The notes under the pieces: model-generated
What the model saw: only the letters and a program-made list of their open reading frames with translations
Told to the model about the DNA's origin: nothing
Database searches by the model: none
Made by a program: the position numbers and the translations under genes
Shown: positions 22,600 to 34,276 of the stretch, in pieces
Position numbering within the stretch: position 1 is the first letter of the stretch
How the letters are laid out: each line of letters begins with the position of its first letter
Assembly: GCF_954871325.1 (NCBI RefSeq)
Contig: NC_088776.1
Coordinates: 8,129,985-8,193,984 of the forward strand
DNA from: Gordionus sp. m RMFG-2023
Lineage: Eukaryota; Nematomorpha; Gordioida; Chordodea; Parachordodidae
Length of the DNA: 64,000 nt
Direction of reading: 5' to 3'

Positions 22600-23567
22600 G
22601 CATTTTGTAAAAAAAATTTCCAAAAAAGTATCTATTTCATCCATACATTTATTTGAAGCATCTGCATGTGGTTGATCGTGCATATTTTCCAAATGGGCAA
22701 TTTTCTTTTACCAACAGATTTTGTGGCAGATTAATATAAGGCCAATTTAGCTTAAATTTTGGGTGAATTTTTGCTGCCAATATGTTACTGTCATCATACA
22801 GTTAAAGAAATCTATATTAAGAAATGATAATTTATTATTAAATAAGTATTCATTCATATAAATCAATCTGCAAAACTTAGCCCTTTCAAATTTAGCAGTC
22901 AGGCCTGGCCCATCATCTATATCGTATTTGTGGGCATATCATAAATATTGATAAAATTTAATATTATATTTAGACTTTGAAGTTTGAAATACTAATCCTT
23001 GAAGAAGATATTTTGTTCTTACATAAATAGCATTTTGCACTGATCATTGTATAGTTACTTCCATCCGTTTCACATAAAGTAATATACTTACGTAAATTAT
23101 GAAATGGTAAAAGATTCTCATTTTCATTTATATATGCTGTCACATCAATATTAGATGGATTTTCTTCTAAATCTATAATGGAGGACATTATTAAAACCTA
23201 GAATTTATTTATATTATATATAATATAATTAAATAAATAAAACTTGTAGACTCTTAATCTCGTTCTAGATAAAATTTAGGAAATTGTTGAAATATAAAAT
23301 ATGGTGGAATGGAAGTTGATAAAATATAATGTAGATAGATATTTTTTTAAAAATAATATTTTAATTTAATTTTCATAATTTTTATTTTATTTATTGCTTT
23401 TTAAGTAAAAAATTAATTTTTAAAAGGATGGGGATCGAATGTTAAAAAAAATGATCTCGATCATGATCCTCAATTTAAGTCAGCATCATAAATCTGGGGA
23501 AATTGACAAATTTAGGATCGAATACAAGATCGGCGATCTTTTGATTTGATCCTTTAACAACTCTGAT
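22600..23567 (-). mobile_element. decayed hAT transposon with BED finger and transposase core remnants
   Basis: On the minus strand a 72-codon frame at 22970-23188 ends in CYLCKNKISSSRISISNFK, the first half of a BED-type zinc finger. Further on, at about 22700-22800, ILAAKIHPKFKLNWPYI resembles the hAT block (A-ahPkFKLrW) before the dimerisation domain. The right edge at about 23567 ends GATCCTTTAACAACTCTG, a hAT-style terminus (CAGAGTTGTTAAAGG read inwards). A similar end is seen near 47212. No left terminus was found. The core and finger are in different frames with stops between, so it is dead. Confidence 0.6.
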
Positions 23568-23921
23568 TACTACATAATTTATTTCATATCAAAAAAGCTT
23601 CTTTGTAACAATCGATTCATTTGAAAAAAAAAACTTAAAACAAACTTCCAACGATAACATGTTAAATCCCGATGTGGTTGTTGTGTGGTTTAAAAAATAT
23701 TTAATTCGGTTTTACTCTATTTCAATGAAATTAAAAGAAAAAAAAACAATAATTTGAGATGTTATTTTTGTTACTATAATCAAATTGCTTTATTGACGTA
23801 TATTCTTTCTTTTTGAAAAAAAATTAAACAAATTCATATGATCTCAGCTTTCGCATAAATATTCCTTATTTTTGTTTTGTCAATCAAAATTATTTACAAC
23901 AATGATCCACAACGAAGATTC

Positions 23922-24314
23922 ATGATGAGTGTCGATAGTGACGAATATAAACTCAATAACACTGACGTTTGTCAAAAAAAAGATATAGTAGGAGTAGCTT
24001 GTAAAAGTTATGCTTCGCAAGGAGTTCAGAATATTGATCAGTGGAAAATGTTATCTGCCGACGCTATGGCTCAAGCTCTTAAGAAGAAAAAACCTCAGGA
24101 GGACAAAAGAGAGCCCTTAGTTGAACCTAAAGACAAAAGTGAGACCTCACCTGAGCCTAGCGACAACCGAGAGCTCTCACCTGAGGCAATAGACAAAAGG
24201 CAGCTCTTGCCTGAGCCTAAAGACAAAAGAGAACCTTCAGATGAGCCCAAGTTCACAAGGGAGCCATTAGCTAAACCTAAGAAAAAATGGAATAGTTACT
24301 GCACAGTATTGTGA
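23922..24314 (+). CDS. small basic/acidic repeat protein with C-terminal CaaX box, 130 aa
   Basis: No family recognised. The chain ends KPKKKWNSYCTVL: a lysine patch followed by CTVL, which fits a CaaX prenylation box. A final Leu usually favours geranylgeranylation, so the protein may be anchored to the inner face of a membrane. The middle (about residues 59-118) holds six 10-residue repeats with consensus KDKREPLxEP (EDKREPLVEP, KDKSETSPEP, SDNRELSPEA, IDKRQLLPEP, KDKREPSDEP, KFTREPLAKP), probably grown from a 30-bp minisatellite. The N-terminal 58 residues are mixed, with QKKDIVGVACKSYASQGVQN. ATG at 23922 (MMSVDSDEY) is the first in frame; a separate short ATG frame starts at 23902. An upstream exon cannot be excluded. 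A stop at 24312-24314 is followed by AT-rich sequence with ATAAA motifs. Confidence 0.65.
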   Translation: MMSVDSDEYKLNNTDVCQKKDIVGVACKSYASQGVQNIDQWKMLSADAMAQALKKKKPQEDKREPLVEPKDKSETSPEPSDNRELSPEAIDKRQLLPEPKDKREPSDEPKFTREPLAKPKKKWNSYCTVL

Positions 24315-24757
24315 TATTGTATATTACAAATTGAATGTACTTATTATAAATTTTTATAAGTGTTTTTATCATATTTTTTAGTCACATAAAATTAATGTTA
24401 AATAAAAATGTTTGGATAATAATGGCATTTTTTTAAGATATGATTTTGTTTAATTATTGAATTATGTAAATGTTATAAATATAAATTTTTTTAAATAATC
24501 AAAAATAGTGTGTTATAATAAGAATTTTATTTAAGGCGACTAGTTTTGTTGAAGATACATGTGTAACAATAAATAAGCTAGTTTCCAGGTACAAGTTACA
24601 TTTTCCCGAATTAACTAGAGAATCTAAACTTTAAAACACTCAACTGCTATTTCTGATTGACACCTCATCTAAATTAAGGTGAAATGATCTGAATTATCTA
24701 ATTAGGGGCAAATTATTCACCTGTTATTCTTCGATGGGTTAAATGCTAGTATATATG
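24315..24757. other. AT-rich 3' flank of the CaaX gene
   Basis: Non-coding, with AATAAA near 24402 as a possible polyadenylation signal. Nothing else is supported. Confidence 0.4.
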
Positions 24758-25065
24758 TTGTATTGGGATCTCTCAATTTTATACCATTTACTGAGGGCCA
24801 TTTAAAAATCTGTTTCAACCGAATCCTACACTATAAATTTCAGATAATTTTCGCCATAATCTTTTGTGTAAATTTAATTTGCATTTAAAAAAAATCCATA
24901 TAAAACGTATAAATAGTATTTCAATAGTTCTAAGCAAAATTGTCTGAAATTCATAGCTAAGAGTACTTTGTACCTGTTGGAATACATTTCTAATCATGCC
25001 AGATTTTTCAGATTTAAAATACGTTGTCAATAAATGATTTAAAATGGAGAGACCCCCAATACCAA
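24758..25065. mobile_element. MITE-like inverted-repeat element, 308 bp
   Basis: The ends are related inverted repeats: TTGTATTGGGATCTCTCAAT on the left and, read inwards from the right, TTGGTATTGGGGGTCTCTCC. Inside is a second inverted pair, ATAAATTTCAGATAATTTT and AAAATTGTCTGAAATTCATA. Relatives of this inner block occur at about 28190, 30770 and 35690. The target duplication is unclear. No coding capacity. Confidence 0.65.
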
Positions 25066-26461
25066 TGAATTTATATCCATCTTATGCTTATAATTCTTTT
25101 CAATAGAAATATAATATTTTATTATAAAATATTATAAATATGTGAATTAATCTGCAATATTTGTCGAGGATTTCAGGATGTCTCCCTCGACAAATAATGC
25201 AGATAGAAATCCTGGAGTTCTTTGTACCAATGTCTACTTTGCAAAAGCTAATTCCGGCTTACTACTGCAATATGATACAATTTTTTATATTTTAACAGGA
25301 TTTTTATGTAGTTTTACAATTTATATACATCATATAGATTATTATGCGATTAGAAATTGTTAATATTTTATTTAGAAGTCCTGATAAATTTAGGAAATCT
25401 TAGACTTTTTTCAAAAAACTTTAAGATTTATTTAAGAAAAATATATATATTTTATTTATCAATATAATCATTTCTTCATTTATATGAATATATTTTAATA
25501 TGCTATAGTAAAATGTAGGAAGAATGTATATATTTTTTTTAATACATAAATAAAGGGAACAATAAATAAATAAATAGAAGAAGTTTAAATCGAGAAGGTA
25601 CTCTAGGAAAAATAAAATATAATGTTGGAAGAAAAGCTTAGATAGTTAGAGCGAATAATGGCGGTAGCAAGCTTTTGTCGGACCCTCTCCCTAATTATCG
25701 ATATAAATATCCTTTAAATTATGATCCTGTTATTAGCATATGAGAAAAAAGATTACAGAAAGGCGATTTCATTAAAAGTTTAAAAATAAAAGATATCGTT
25801 TATATTTGAATCATTTTTTTAACTGCATGTTCATATTTGCTTATATTTAAGCTTCAAATTTGGGGGCGGGGGAGGGGATGTTTGAGGGTCATAGCTTAAC
25901 CCTAACCTTATTTTAATAATAATTATCATATCAAAAATAAATTTTTATAAAAGTATACTAACCCCTCAATTTTATACAAAAACACTTCAAAAAAATTTAA
26001 AACTAGATTTTTAAAATTTGGTTCAAAACTCTATGCGGAATGTATATCATAATGCGATTAGCTAAACTAGGTCCCATCCGTTATTGAAAAATTTTTTACA
26101 ATTTTATTAATAATGATATAAAAATATTGTAGATCGTTAAATACGTATATATAATTCAAAAGATATATGAAATAAAAAAAAAAATATAAATATAATACAT
26201 TGTAAATATGGATACTTTTTTAACAATAAAAACACTAATATGCTCTGCATTTTCATTTTTTTTTCTGATTGTTGTTCGATTTATGTTCCAAGTCTTGCAG
26301 GCAAGGCCCATATTTTATTTTATAATTATTACCTAATTCTTCTCCTTGTTTGTTCGTGATATTTAATTTTATAAAATAATTCCTTAAGACAAAGTTATTT
26401 TAGCTTACAAATGATATAAATTATGAAGATTTGATTTAAATAAGATAAATAAATATAAATC
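25066..26461. other. AT-rich region with no supported gene
   Basis: A block at about 25168-25225 (CTCGACAAATAATGCAGAT) recurs at about 62395, so it belongs to a dispersed repeat; next to it TTTGTCGAGG and CCTCGACAAA can pair. Otherwise AT-rich with no frame of note. Confidence 0.4.
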
Positions 26462-26600
26462 TCAGAGATTTGCAGGCCCAGCCCTAATCCCGGTTTGGGT
26501 CATGGGCCGGGCCGAATATTTTCAAAATAAATATTTTAATTTTCCATTATTAATATAATATATTTTTAAAAAAATCCGGGCCGGAAAATATTTTAAAAAT
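26462..26600. repeat. fragment of the CAGAGA-CTGCA GC-striped hAT family
   Basis: It begins CAGAGATTTGCAGGCCCAGC and holds GGGCCGGGCCG and CCGGGCCGG blocks separated by AT-rich sequence, as in 20773-21009. No matching right end was found. Confidence 0.5.
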
Positions 26601-27406
26601 GGGAAATATCAAGATATTACTATAAAAAATTTTAAAAAGGCTATAACACACTATAATAGTTAAATATAAATAAATAATAAAACTTTAAGATGAAATGATC
26701 CACAAGGTATTTTCAGAAACATTATTCATAATCGAATTATTCTTGACCCTTAATAATGCATTTAAAATAAGCAGACCAGGCAATTCATTTTTAGCTAAAC
26801 CTTTAAAAAATAAATCATTAATATTATTATAAGTTAATATTTTTATACTGATGTTCCTGTGTTTCGGTCGCATTTTTCATATCACCATTTATTTTTAAAT
26901 TTTTGAAGGTAGCATCCTCCCTAAATGGGATGCAAATATTATCATTGTTAAAAAAATTTATAATATAAATATTAAATATTATAAATCGCTCTGATGGTCT
27001 ATCCTTATATCAGCTGCTTGATTAATTATTATTCTATCAATTTATGACAGAGAGATGTCTGTCTCCAATAAAAATATAATATGAAAAAAATAATGGTTTT
27101 AAATTCTAGAACATTTTAATATACACATCGGTTTATAAATAATAATAATCAATATTCTATAAATGCAGAGAATTAAATATCTACTGCCACTACAGGAGAT
27201 ATTCTAGTTAAATGACAGATTATAATGTGCCGTGAAATATTTATAAAAAGTTTAGTATGATTCTCTGGTTGTTATGATAAAATGTTATAATGTATAAATC
27301 ATTAATATACCTCAACCGACAAACATCAAAATGGCGAAAGAACCCATATGTTAAAATCATTATTTAATACGTAGTCTTTATTCATTCTATCGTATACGCG
27401 AGTTTC
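26601..27406. other. AT-rich 5' flank of the RNF8-like gene
   Basis: No coding exon. It includes the likely promoter of the gene starting at 27407, but no core-promoter motif stands out from the AT background. Confidence 0.4.
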
Positions 27407-30400
27407 ATGGATAACGCATTTTTGATACCTTTATTCAAGGATGGTAAAGGGTTGATATTAAACAATCAAACAGATGTATAATGATAAAAATATGAGCACC
27501 ATTTATTTTTTTTAACTATTTTTTATAGATAATAATTGGAGAATCAATTTCTGATACATATTCTACCCGAGAAAATATAATTCATATTAGTTTAGATAAT
27601 AATGGCGACAATAACAAATGGCTATTAAATTTAAATTTTGAAGTAATAATATATATATATATATATATTGTAATAGTTTGGTTTATTTTAAATACAAAAT
27701 ATTGTATTCTATGAATAGTCATGAATAACTATCCTAAGGCTGAATTTATCGTTTGGCAGAGTTTTTTTTTAAAGCTAAAAAGATAGTCTCCGTCTCCTCC
27801 GAAGTGGAAAACCTAAAAATTTGTAAAGTATTCTCGGAGCTAGACAAATATTGGCCAAGAGTGAGTTAGCTAATCAAGAGCTAAGAGAATAATATTAAAT
27901 CAAGAAAGGCATGAAGAATAGAGAAATATGTTAAGTTAAGTTCCTTAACAACAAGAATTCAACTCTACCCCTTTATATTTTTAATGAAAAAAATTCCGGC
28001 AATGTGTTATTTCTTTAAAATTAAAATTTGATCTTACCGGTGTTGTATTCCTGCATGTTTGTAATGACTATCTTATGAATTGTAGATAATCTTGCCATTA
28101 AAACCTTAAGATTTATAATTCATATAGGAAATTTATGGAAAAACGAATATAAATTATATTAGGTTCAAAATTTCGTGGTGAAATTGTCTGAAATGTATAG
28201 GGTAGGTATTTCAAACAAGATAGAATACATTTCCTGTAAAATCAAATTTTTAAATTTAAAAAAAAAATAGCGCTCAAAAAAATAATTTAAAGTGGGAAAA
28301 ATAACACATCGCCGGAAAAAACATATTGAGGAGACTGGAGTAAGGTAAACCTTGGCAACTCGCTTTATCTCATTTTAAAATTAAATAGACTAGAATGTTT
28401 AAATTTTATCATAATATAACTTTTATTAGTATGCATCTACATGCTATAAAATTTGAAATAATTATTAAAATCTTATTTAAGAAATAAAATTTTGATGTCA
28501 AATTCAAATTTTTTTCAGAGTTTTCATTTTTAATAAATCATTAATATTTAAATTAAATTTTATAGCAAGGTTTTAGCCCTCTCTTATACCTTGATAAAGT
28601 TTTATGAATATTTATCTTGTTTGATTATTTCAATCATTAAGTAGCTGGGCTTTATTAAACCTTACACATCAACTATGACAGTTAATATGAAAAAATATAT
28701 TTCAAAATCTTAGAAAGAAATTTTATGGCTGTGTATGATTGGTATTTAGGATATATACTAAGATATCCTAATATTTCCTTAAGATCCTATTTTTATATGT
28801 ATAAAATGTTTATTAAATTAACCAAAATTAAGCTTCAATTTTTATATATAAGCTTCAATTTAAAAGTATCATGATATTTTGAACAATAAAATAATAAAAT
28901 TATTCTACGTTCATTATTAAAAAAAAGCATTTTAATTCATTATGTCCTAAAAAACATATGGCTTAGGAAAGTGGTTTGCCTACTCCGTTATTGGAGCTTG
29001 TTAGGCAAAATTTCAACTTTTACAAAAAATAAAATTTTAAAAATATGATTATATTCTCAAAAGTATTTTCAAGGCATCTTTATAGAGTATTGATATTAGC
29101 CGAATTTGCAAAAAATCGGCTTGACTAGCGTCGTCTCCCCTACACTTAAAATATATTTTTTTTGAATTAAAATAATATAAAATAAAAATAATTTTTCAAT
29201 TGTATTAATTATTATTTATTTTACTAGGGCATAAATGGTGTATATTTAAATAAATTGAAAATTACGCCTTTTCAATCTTATGAATTAAAGAATAGAGACT
29301 TAATTTATTTCTCTAAGCCCTTCCTTTACAGGTAAATTTTATCTCATTGTGATGCTGGTGACAACTTGCTTATTTTATTATTTTTTAAAATATAGATTTA
29401 CCACTGATCCGTTCAAATTTGCATTAGCTTTAGAAGGATCCCTCGATGAATCTTCCCCTAAATTTGACATGGATGATTATATAAAAAATATAAAGTCTGA
29501 TGAAATACAAGTACAAGAGCAAGCAAAATCGATGTCAACATCGTCAAAATCAGAGAAACATTTACTCAATGAATCAAATGCCGATGAAAATTTCCCGGTA
29601 ACCAAAAAAATTAAGTTAATGAAAGATCCCCAAGTATCCATAAATGACTCCCAATCTGGTAAAAATTGTCAAGAATCTAGCACTGAAGACAGCAAATTCG
29701 ATAAAATAACCATAATCCCTGACGATTGTTTGAAAAGATACATTAAATCTCATCCTATTCTGATACGTTCGGATCAAGCTCAAACAGTAATCAAAAGTCT
29801 GACCGATTCTGCCCAAAATATTCAACCTAAGTCAATTTTATTAGAAAAGCTTTCCTGCTGCGTCCAAGCTCGCCTTAAATTTTGTAATTAATTTTCAGAA
29901 ATGCAGCTGAGGTATTTTAGTATTTTTTTAAATGATAGATTTTGAATGGAATAATCAAGTGTATATTCATTCTTTTGGTTTAAAAATGACATTCTTTTCA
30001 GACAGTTAGTAAAAATTCTAAAAAAGAAAAAGATTAAGGTCGAACTTGGACACATTTTTCATTTTTATAACTTAATCATTTGTCTTGAAGAATATAATTA
30101 GTTTTCATTTACCCAATTAAGCTCACCAGCCAATTTAGTCGGTCTATTGAAATCTGAACTATTGGCCAAGGATGAGCTGATAACTATCATGGCAAAGACA
30201 TTTAATCTCAGAAAAGTTATATTATTTTTTGAAATAATAAATTATTTGATATTTTATAAGCAAACTGAATTGTATACTAAAGAATAGGATTAATTATATT
30301 TCAAATATACATTTTAACAGTTTAAGACTAAACAATCTACTTTTTAAAAGAACTTTAGGAATCGAGTTATAATGTCAAATTAAAATATATAACAAAAATT

Positions 30401-33400
30401 GAATGAATGACTACTATAATAGATATAGTATATTAATGCTATCGGCAAAGTGTTTAACAAGACAATCCATGTATTGCCCTGATTATTATTTTTAGTGTAC
30501 AAATTTAAAATTACTTCAAAGCCAAGTTGCCTTAAATTTATAGGATAACTCGATTATTACCACATATACTAGAACACATTTCCGAGAAAATCGAATTTTA
30601 AAATTATAAAAAAACGCTCCCAACTAATTATTTTTGGCCATTTTTCAAATTTAAAATATTTAGGTTTAGCGCCCTTTTTTTATATTCAAAAAATCTGATA
30701 TGGCCAGAAATGTTTTTCAACATGTGTAAAGGGAAATACTTACCCTATAAATTTCAGACAATTTTAGAGATATATTACACATATTGTCTGGTTACTCACA
30801 TTACTGCTAACATAAATATGCCAATTTTAAAAATAAAATTGAACACGTATTAGGAAATAATGGAGAAGGAAAAGTTAGAATGGGAAATGAAAAATAAAAA
30901 GAACTACGAAATGCTTCTTGAAGCCAAGGAGATCCAAATTACCAATCTAACTACAAAATTGACGATGAATCAGAAGGATGAAATTGTGACGAAAGGAGAA
31001 TTGGGTGGGATAACCGAGATGTTGCCCCAATCAAAGAATTTAGGTTTGAAAATTAAAGAACATTTTTTATAATTCATCGGGGAAATAAGGGAATTTCATT
31101 TTAGAAGGGATTATATTTTGAAGGAGCGCCATTCATTACCTTCTTCTAAAGATAAAGAATAAGGGTAACGCATTTGTTTTTTTTTAAGTTTAGGCGAAAA
31201 ACGTTATACTCGTTACTTTATATTTTTTCTTAAAAAATATCAACAAAAAGAAAATATTTTATTGTACTATAAAATTACTTTATTTATTTTTTAATTCTCA
31301 ATATAAATAATTTAAGTCGAGTTTTAATTCATATCAACTTCATTTTTATTTTGAATTCTCGTTGTTAAATTTACAGTTAAATTAATATTTAATCAAAATT
31401 CAAAGTAAATGTTAATAATTATATTATGATTCTATTTTTTATTTTAAGAATATTACGTCCATATTACATACTTCTTCAGCTTAAGAAGATTTAACCCTAC
31501 CCTTGCCCCAATTTGAAACATATTTTACACCAATAAAGAAAATTAAGGGTACCAAGTCTATACTTTGTAAAGTAAATTATGTCAACGCAAATATTTCAGC
31601 CTCAATGTCCAACAGTTCAAACTTAAAAAAGCATTTGAAGGTAAAAAGATGAATATATCATTATTTTAAATATGACTTTAAGAATAGAATAATATTCTTT
31701 CATAATATTTTGAAAAGCATAATCATGAAATTAAAATATAAGCAATTAAATTATACTATAGTATAAAGTTGGGAACCTATTAATTTGTGTCTCACTCTCA
31801 CGATAACTATCAAAATAAAGATAATTCTTTAAATATTTTTATCCCGAAAATTTTATTTATTAAATATAATACAACTCTCCTATCCTCTTCGCCAATTGAA
31901 CGTGTGTTTAAAACGGCGAAAGCTGTGTTGAGCACTAAGAGCTCTTTCTTATTTGTCTGATCAAAATTTTGAAAATCAACTGTTGCTAAAAAAATAAATA
32001 AAAAATTGTTACATAAAGATGTTATATTACATTATATTATTTTTGTATAATTTTATTTATATTATAATAATATATATGAAAATATTTTTTTTTTATAAAT
32101 AGATCTTATCTTATTGTATAGTTATTTTCTTATATATAATATATTGTTGGAAAAAAACAAATATTTTATATAATATTTAATCTTTTTAAGTAACAAATAG
32201 CCCGTTACTTTATTGATTAGTCGGTAACGCGCGTTTTTTTTGGAAAAGGTCGAGTAACGGTAACGCGTTCCTTTTTTCAGATGTAACGAGTAAAGGTAAT
32301 GCGTTTCTTTCTCGTAACGTTAACAGCACTATTTATATGTGTATTTTTTTAAATTTTTTATTATCGCACTATTTTTTCTGGAACCTTGTTTGGTTGGCCA
32401 TTTTGGTCATATACCAAACAGAGACCGATTTATGAGCAGCCATTCAACCAGGAGTAATATGGATCCGGGGCTGGTTCGGACCTAGTTTAAAAAATTGTTT
32501 TGATTAAGTTCCTGATATCCAAATTTCCTCTAAATAGAGTTTAAAATGCCTGAACCCGAATTTTTATGTCAGTCAAATCTCGTATCACTGGTATATTTAT
32601 TAAGAACTCAAAGGTTCGTGGTCAGTTTGATAAAATCAGAATATTAAAATGGAAAAAAATGAGGGAAATATGTCTCTAAGGTCCCAGCTCCTACAGAGAA
32701 TATTGATGTCTTTTCCCCCAATGTTCCCTTTTTTTGCCCGAAGGGTTTTTCTGGGGGTATTTTTACTAATTTTATATTTTCTGAGGTTATTTTTATTCTT
32801 TGAATATTTTTTTCCGATTTTTTTCCCCAAGTATTTATCATCCTATTACTGAAGAGAATCATTTTATCACTTCAATTTAATTCCGAAAGTCCTCAAATCT
32901 ATTTTTGATCATTTTATATGAAATAAAAATGTCCAAATTAAATTGTATACTTTTTTTAAAAAATAATTGCTAAACATGTATTTATATATATTTTTTTACT
33001 AAACTAAACAAGAGAGCCAAAAAATGGAAGAGCTTGTAGGCAACAAGATTCAGCTCGAGATAGACCCGGAAGAAAGGGAAGAATATCTTAAAAATTTTGA
33101 AACATCGATGAATGCCGAGGCGGTAGTTCAAAAGGAGGAGATGCGCGAAAAAATTAGGAATGTGATTGAAAACGATTTTCAATGCGTAATCTGCAAAGAA
33201 ACTATAATCATGGTAGAAATAAAATATATAAACATCAATTTTTTTATCTAACAAATAGGTTTTATGAAGGTGTAAAAATAATAATAAATATATATTTTGA
33301 AATTCTTTACCTTAAACTATATTTTCAATTATAATGGTAAAATATATTTTTTTTAAAAAAGGCAACAGCGATGAATTGTTCTCATACATTCTGCAATGTA

Positions 33401-33628
33401 TGCCTAGATACCTGGCTTAGAACCAAAAAAGAATGCCCAGTGTGCAGAGAAGGTTTCTCTTACAAATGCAGTGTCCTGGTATTAGATAATTTCCTGGATA
33501 ACTTGGGGGAAGATATGTTTGGGGAAGGATGGAAGGATAAAAGAAATTCACTCAAAATATTGCATGAACAGAAGGCAATGGATATCAATGACACCGGATC
33601 TGTCATGAGAGGTAAAAAAATTTTTTAA
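27407..33628 (+). CDS. RNF8: RNF8-like E3 ubiquitin ligase (FHA, coiled coil, RING), eight exons, 505 aa
   Basis: Exons: 27407-27475, 27529-27642, 29228-29331, 29396-29883, 30130-30215, 30854-31043, 33013-33212, 33362-33628. All introns are GT-AG and phases agree. An FHA domain covers about residues 14-95 (DIIIGES, then KWLLNLN, then GINGVYLN). A Ser/Lys-rich linker with KKIKL follows. A coiled coil spans about 260-400. An intact C3HC4 RING lies at 408-445 (CVIC, CSHTFCNVC, CPVC), then LVLDNFLDNL. This order, the LVLDN tail and the total length match RNF8, which ubiquitinates chromatin at DNA breaks with UBC13. Usual FHA phosphothreonine contacts look replaced: IGES for GR, and TREN for SRNH. 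The exon 6 donor could instead be at 31005, also phase 1. Introns 2, 5 and 6 hold repeats. Confidence 0.85.
27990..28325. repeat. inverted-repeat element inside intron 2 of the RNF8-like gene
   Basis: The ends TTCCGGCAATGTGTTATTT and, read inwards, TTCCGGCGATGTGTTATTT are inverted copies. The interior contains AAATTGTCTGAAATGTATAG and ATAGAATACATTTCCTG, shared with 24758-25065 and about 30540-30795. It is a non-coding MITE-like element. Confidence 0.6.
30540..30795. repeat. related MITE-like repeat in intron 5 of the RNF8-like gene
   Basis: It contains AACACATTTCCGAGAAAATC and, in reverse, TTACCCTATAAATTTCAGACAATTTT-like sequence, matching the inner blocks of 24758-25065 and 27990-28325. The ends are not clear. 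No coding capacity. Confidence 0.4.
31135..32331 (+). mobile_element. hAT transposon relic (TAACG family) in intron 6 of the RNF8-like gene
   Basis: The right end is rich in GTAACG motifs and closes with GTTAACAGCACTA at 32331, i.e. TAGTGCTGTTAACG read inwards, a hAT-style terminus. At about 31878-31994 a plus-strand frame reads SSPIERVFKTAKAVLSTKSS and then, one frame out, LSDQNFENQLLLKK and a stop. This is the hAT C-terminal dimerisation domain. The same sequence in the same order is found in the larger nest at 47335-52411. It is dead: only the 3' part of the transposase is visible and the frame is broken. The left edge is approximate. Confidence 0.75.
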
Positions 33629-33949
33629 TGGTTATAATATTCAATTTATAATATGTCAATTTGCTATAAAATATGAAATATATACTAACTCTACTCAAAA
33701 TACGACGACCTTAATTTTTTGGGGCATCTTGGTTGAAATTTAAACAAAATATATAAATTCACAAATTTTTTCCCAAATTATATTTAATTCATATATACCA
33801 TAGTCCGCATTCTTTATCTTTATCTCACCAATTAGAAAAGTTTTATAGTACATAGTGCAGTAATTTTATTACAAGGTTATGAACCACATTTAATCGGGTG
33901 GCCTTTCCCAATTGTTATTTTATTTTCCGAATCCTTTGAAATTACACTA

Positions 33950-34276
33950 TTATGGGTAATTGAGACGAAGATAGTTAGCCGCTCTACACTGGTTCCTTGC
34001 TAAGTATTCTACATCTCCGATATAATCTGACATTGGAGCATTCTTACCATGTTTCATTTTTTTAAAGCCAACTTCCGCGTCAATAAAACTAGGCAGGCTT
34101 TCCACATTTACATTTAATAAGTCATTCATGTAGTTTTGCCATAATAATTTTATCTTACTTTCATCGATCTCTATATTTTTCATAAAAAAATAGACTCATG
34201 TTACTTATTTTTTTACCTGCTTAAAGGCCTTTAAAAATGTACCATCTGATATTCGAAGCTCACATTCTCCTGCCAT
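33950..34276 (-). CDS. unknown 92-residue protein, two exons
   Basis: Exon 1 is 34276-34217 (MAGECELRISDGTFLKAFKQ), exon 2 is 34168-33950, with a 48-bp GT-AG intron between, both in phase 0. Codon choice and the clean join make this a convincing small gene. The protein is soluble, mixed in charge, and ends APMSDYIGDVEYLARNQCRA...LRLNYP. It has no signal peptide, membrane segment or motif that I recognise. It converges on the RNF8-like gene, the two stop codons being about 320 bp apart. TTATTTTATT at 33916-33925 (AATAAAATAA on the minus strand) may be its polyadenylation signal. It could be a small conserved subunit of a larger complex, but nothing in the sequence says which. Confidence 0.7.

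Noticed and set aside
29349-29395. Upstream extension of the fourth RNF8 exon as a separate start (MLVTTCLFYYF)
   Set aside because: It is a 64-bp GT-AG intron; splicing it out joins the FHA exon to the linker in phase.
32636-32862. Overlapping 60-70 codon frames on both strands
   Set aside because: Low-complexity TTT/AAA-rich sequence inside an intron; no motif on either strand.
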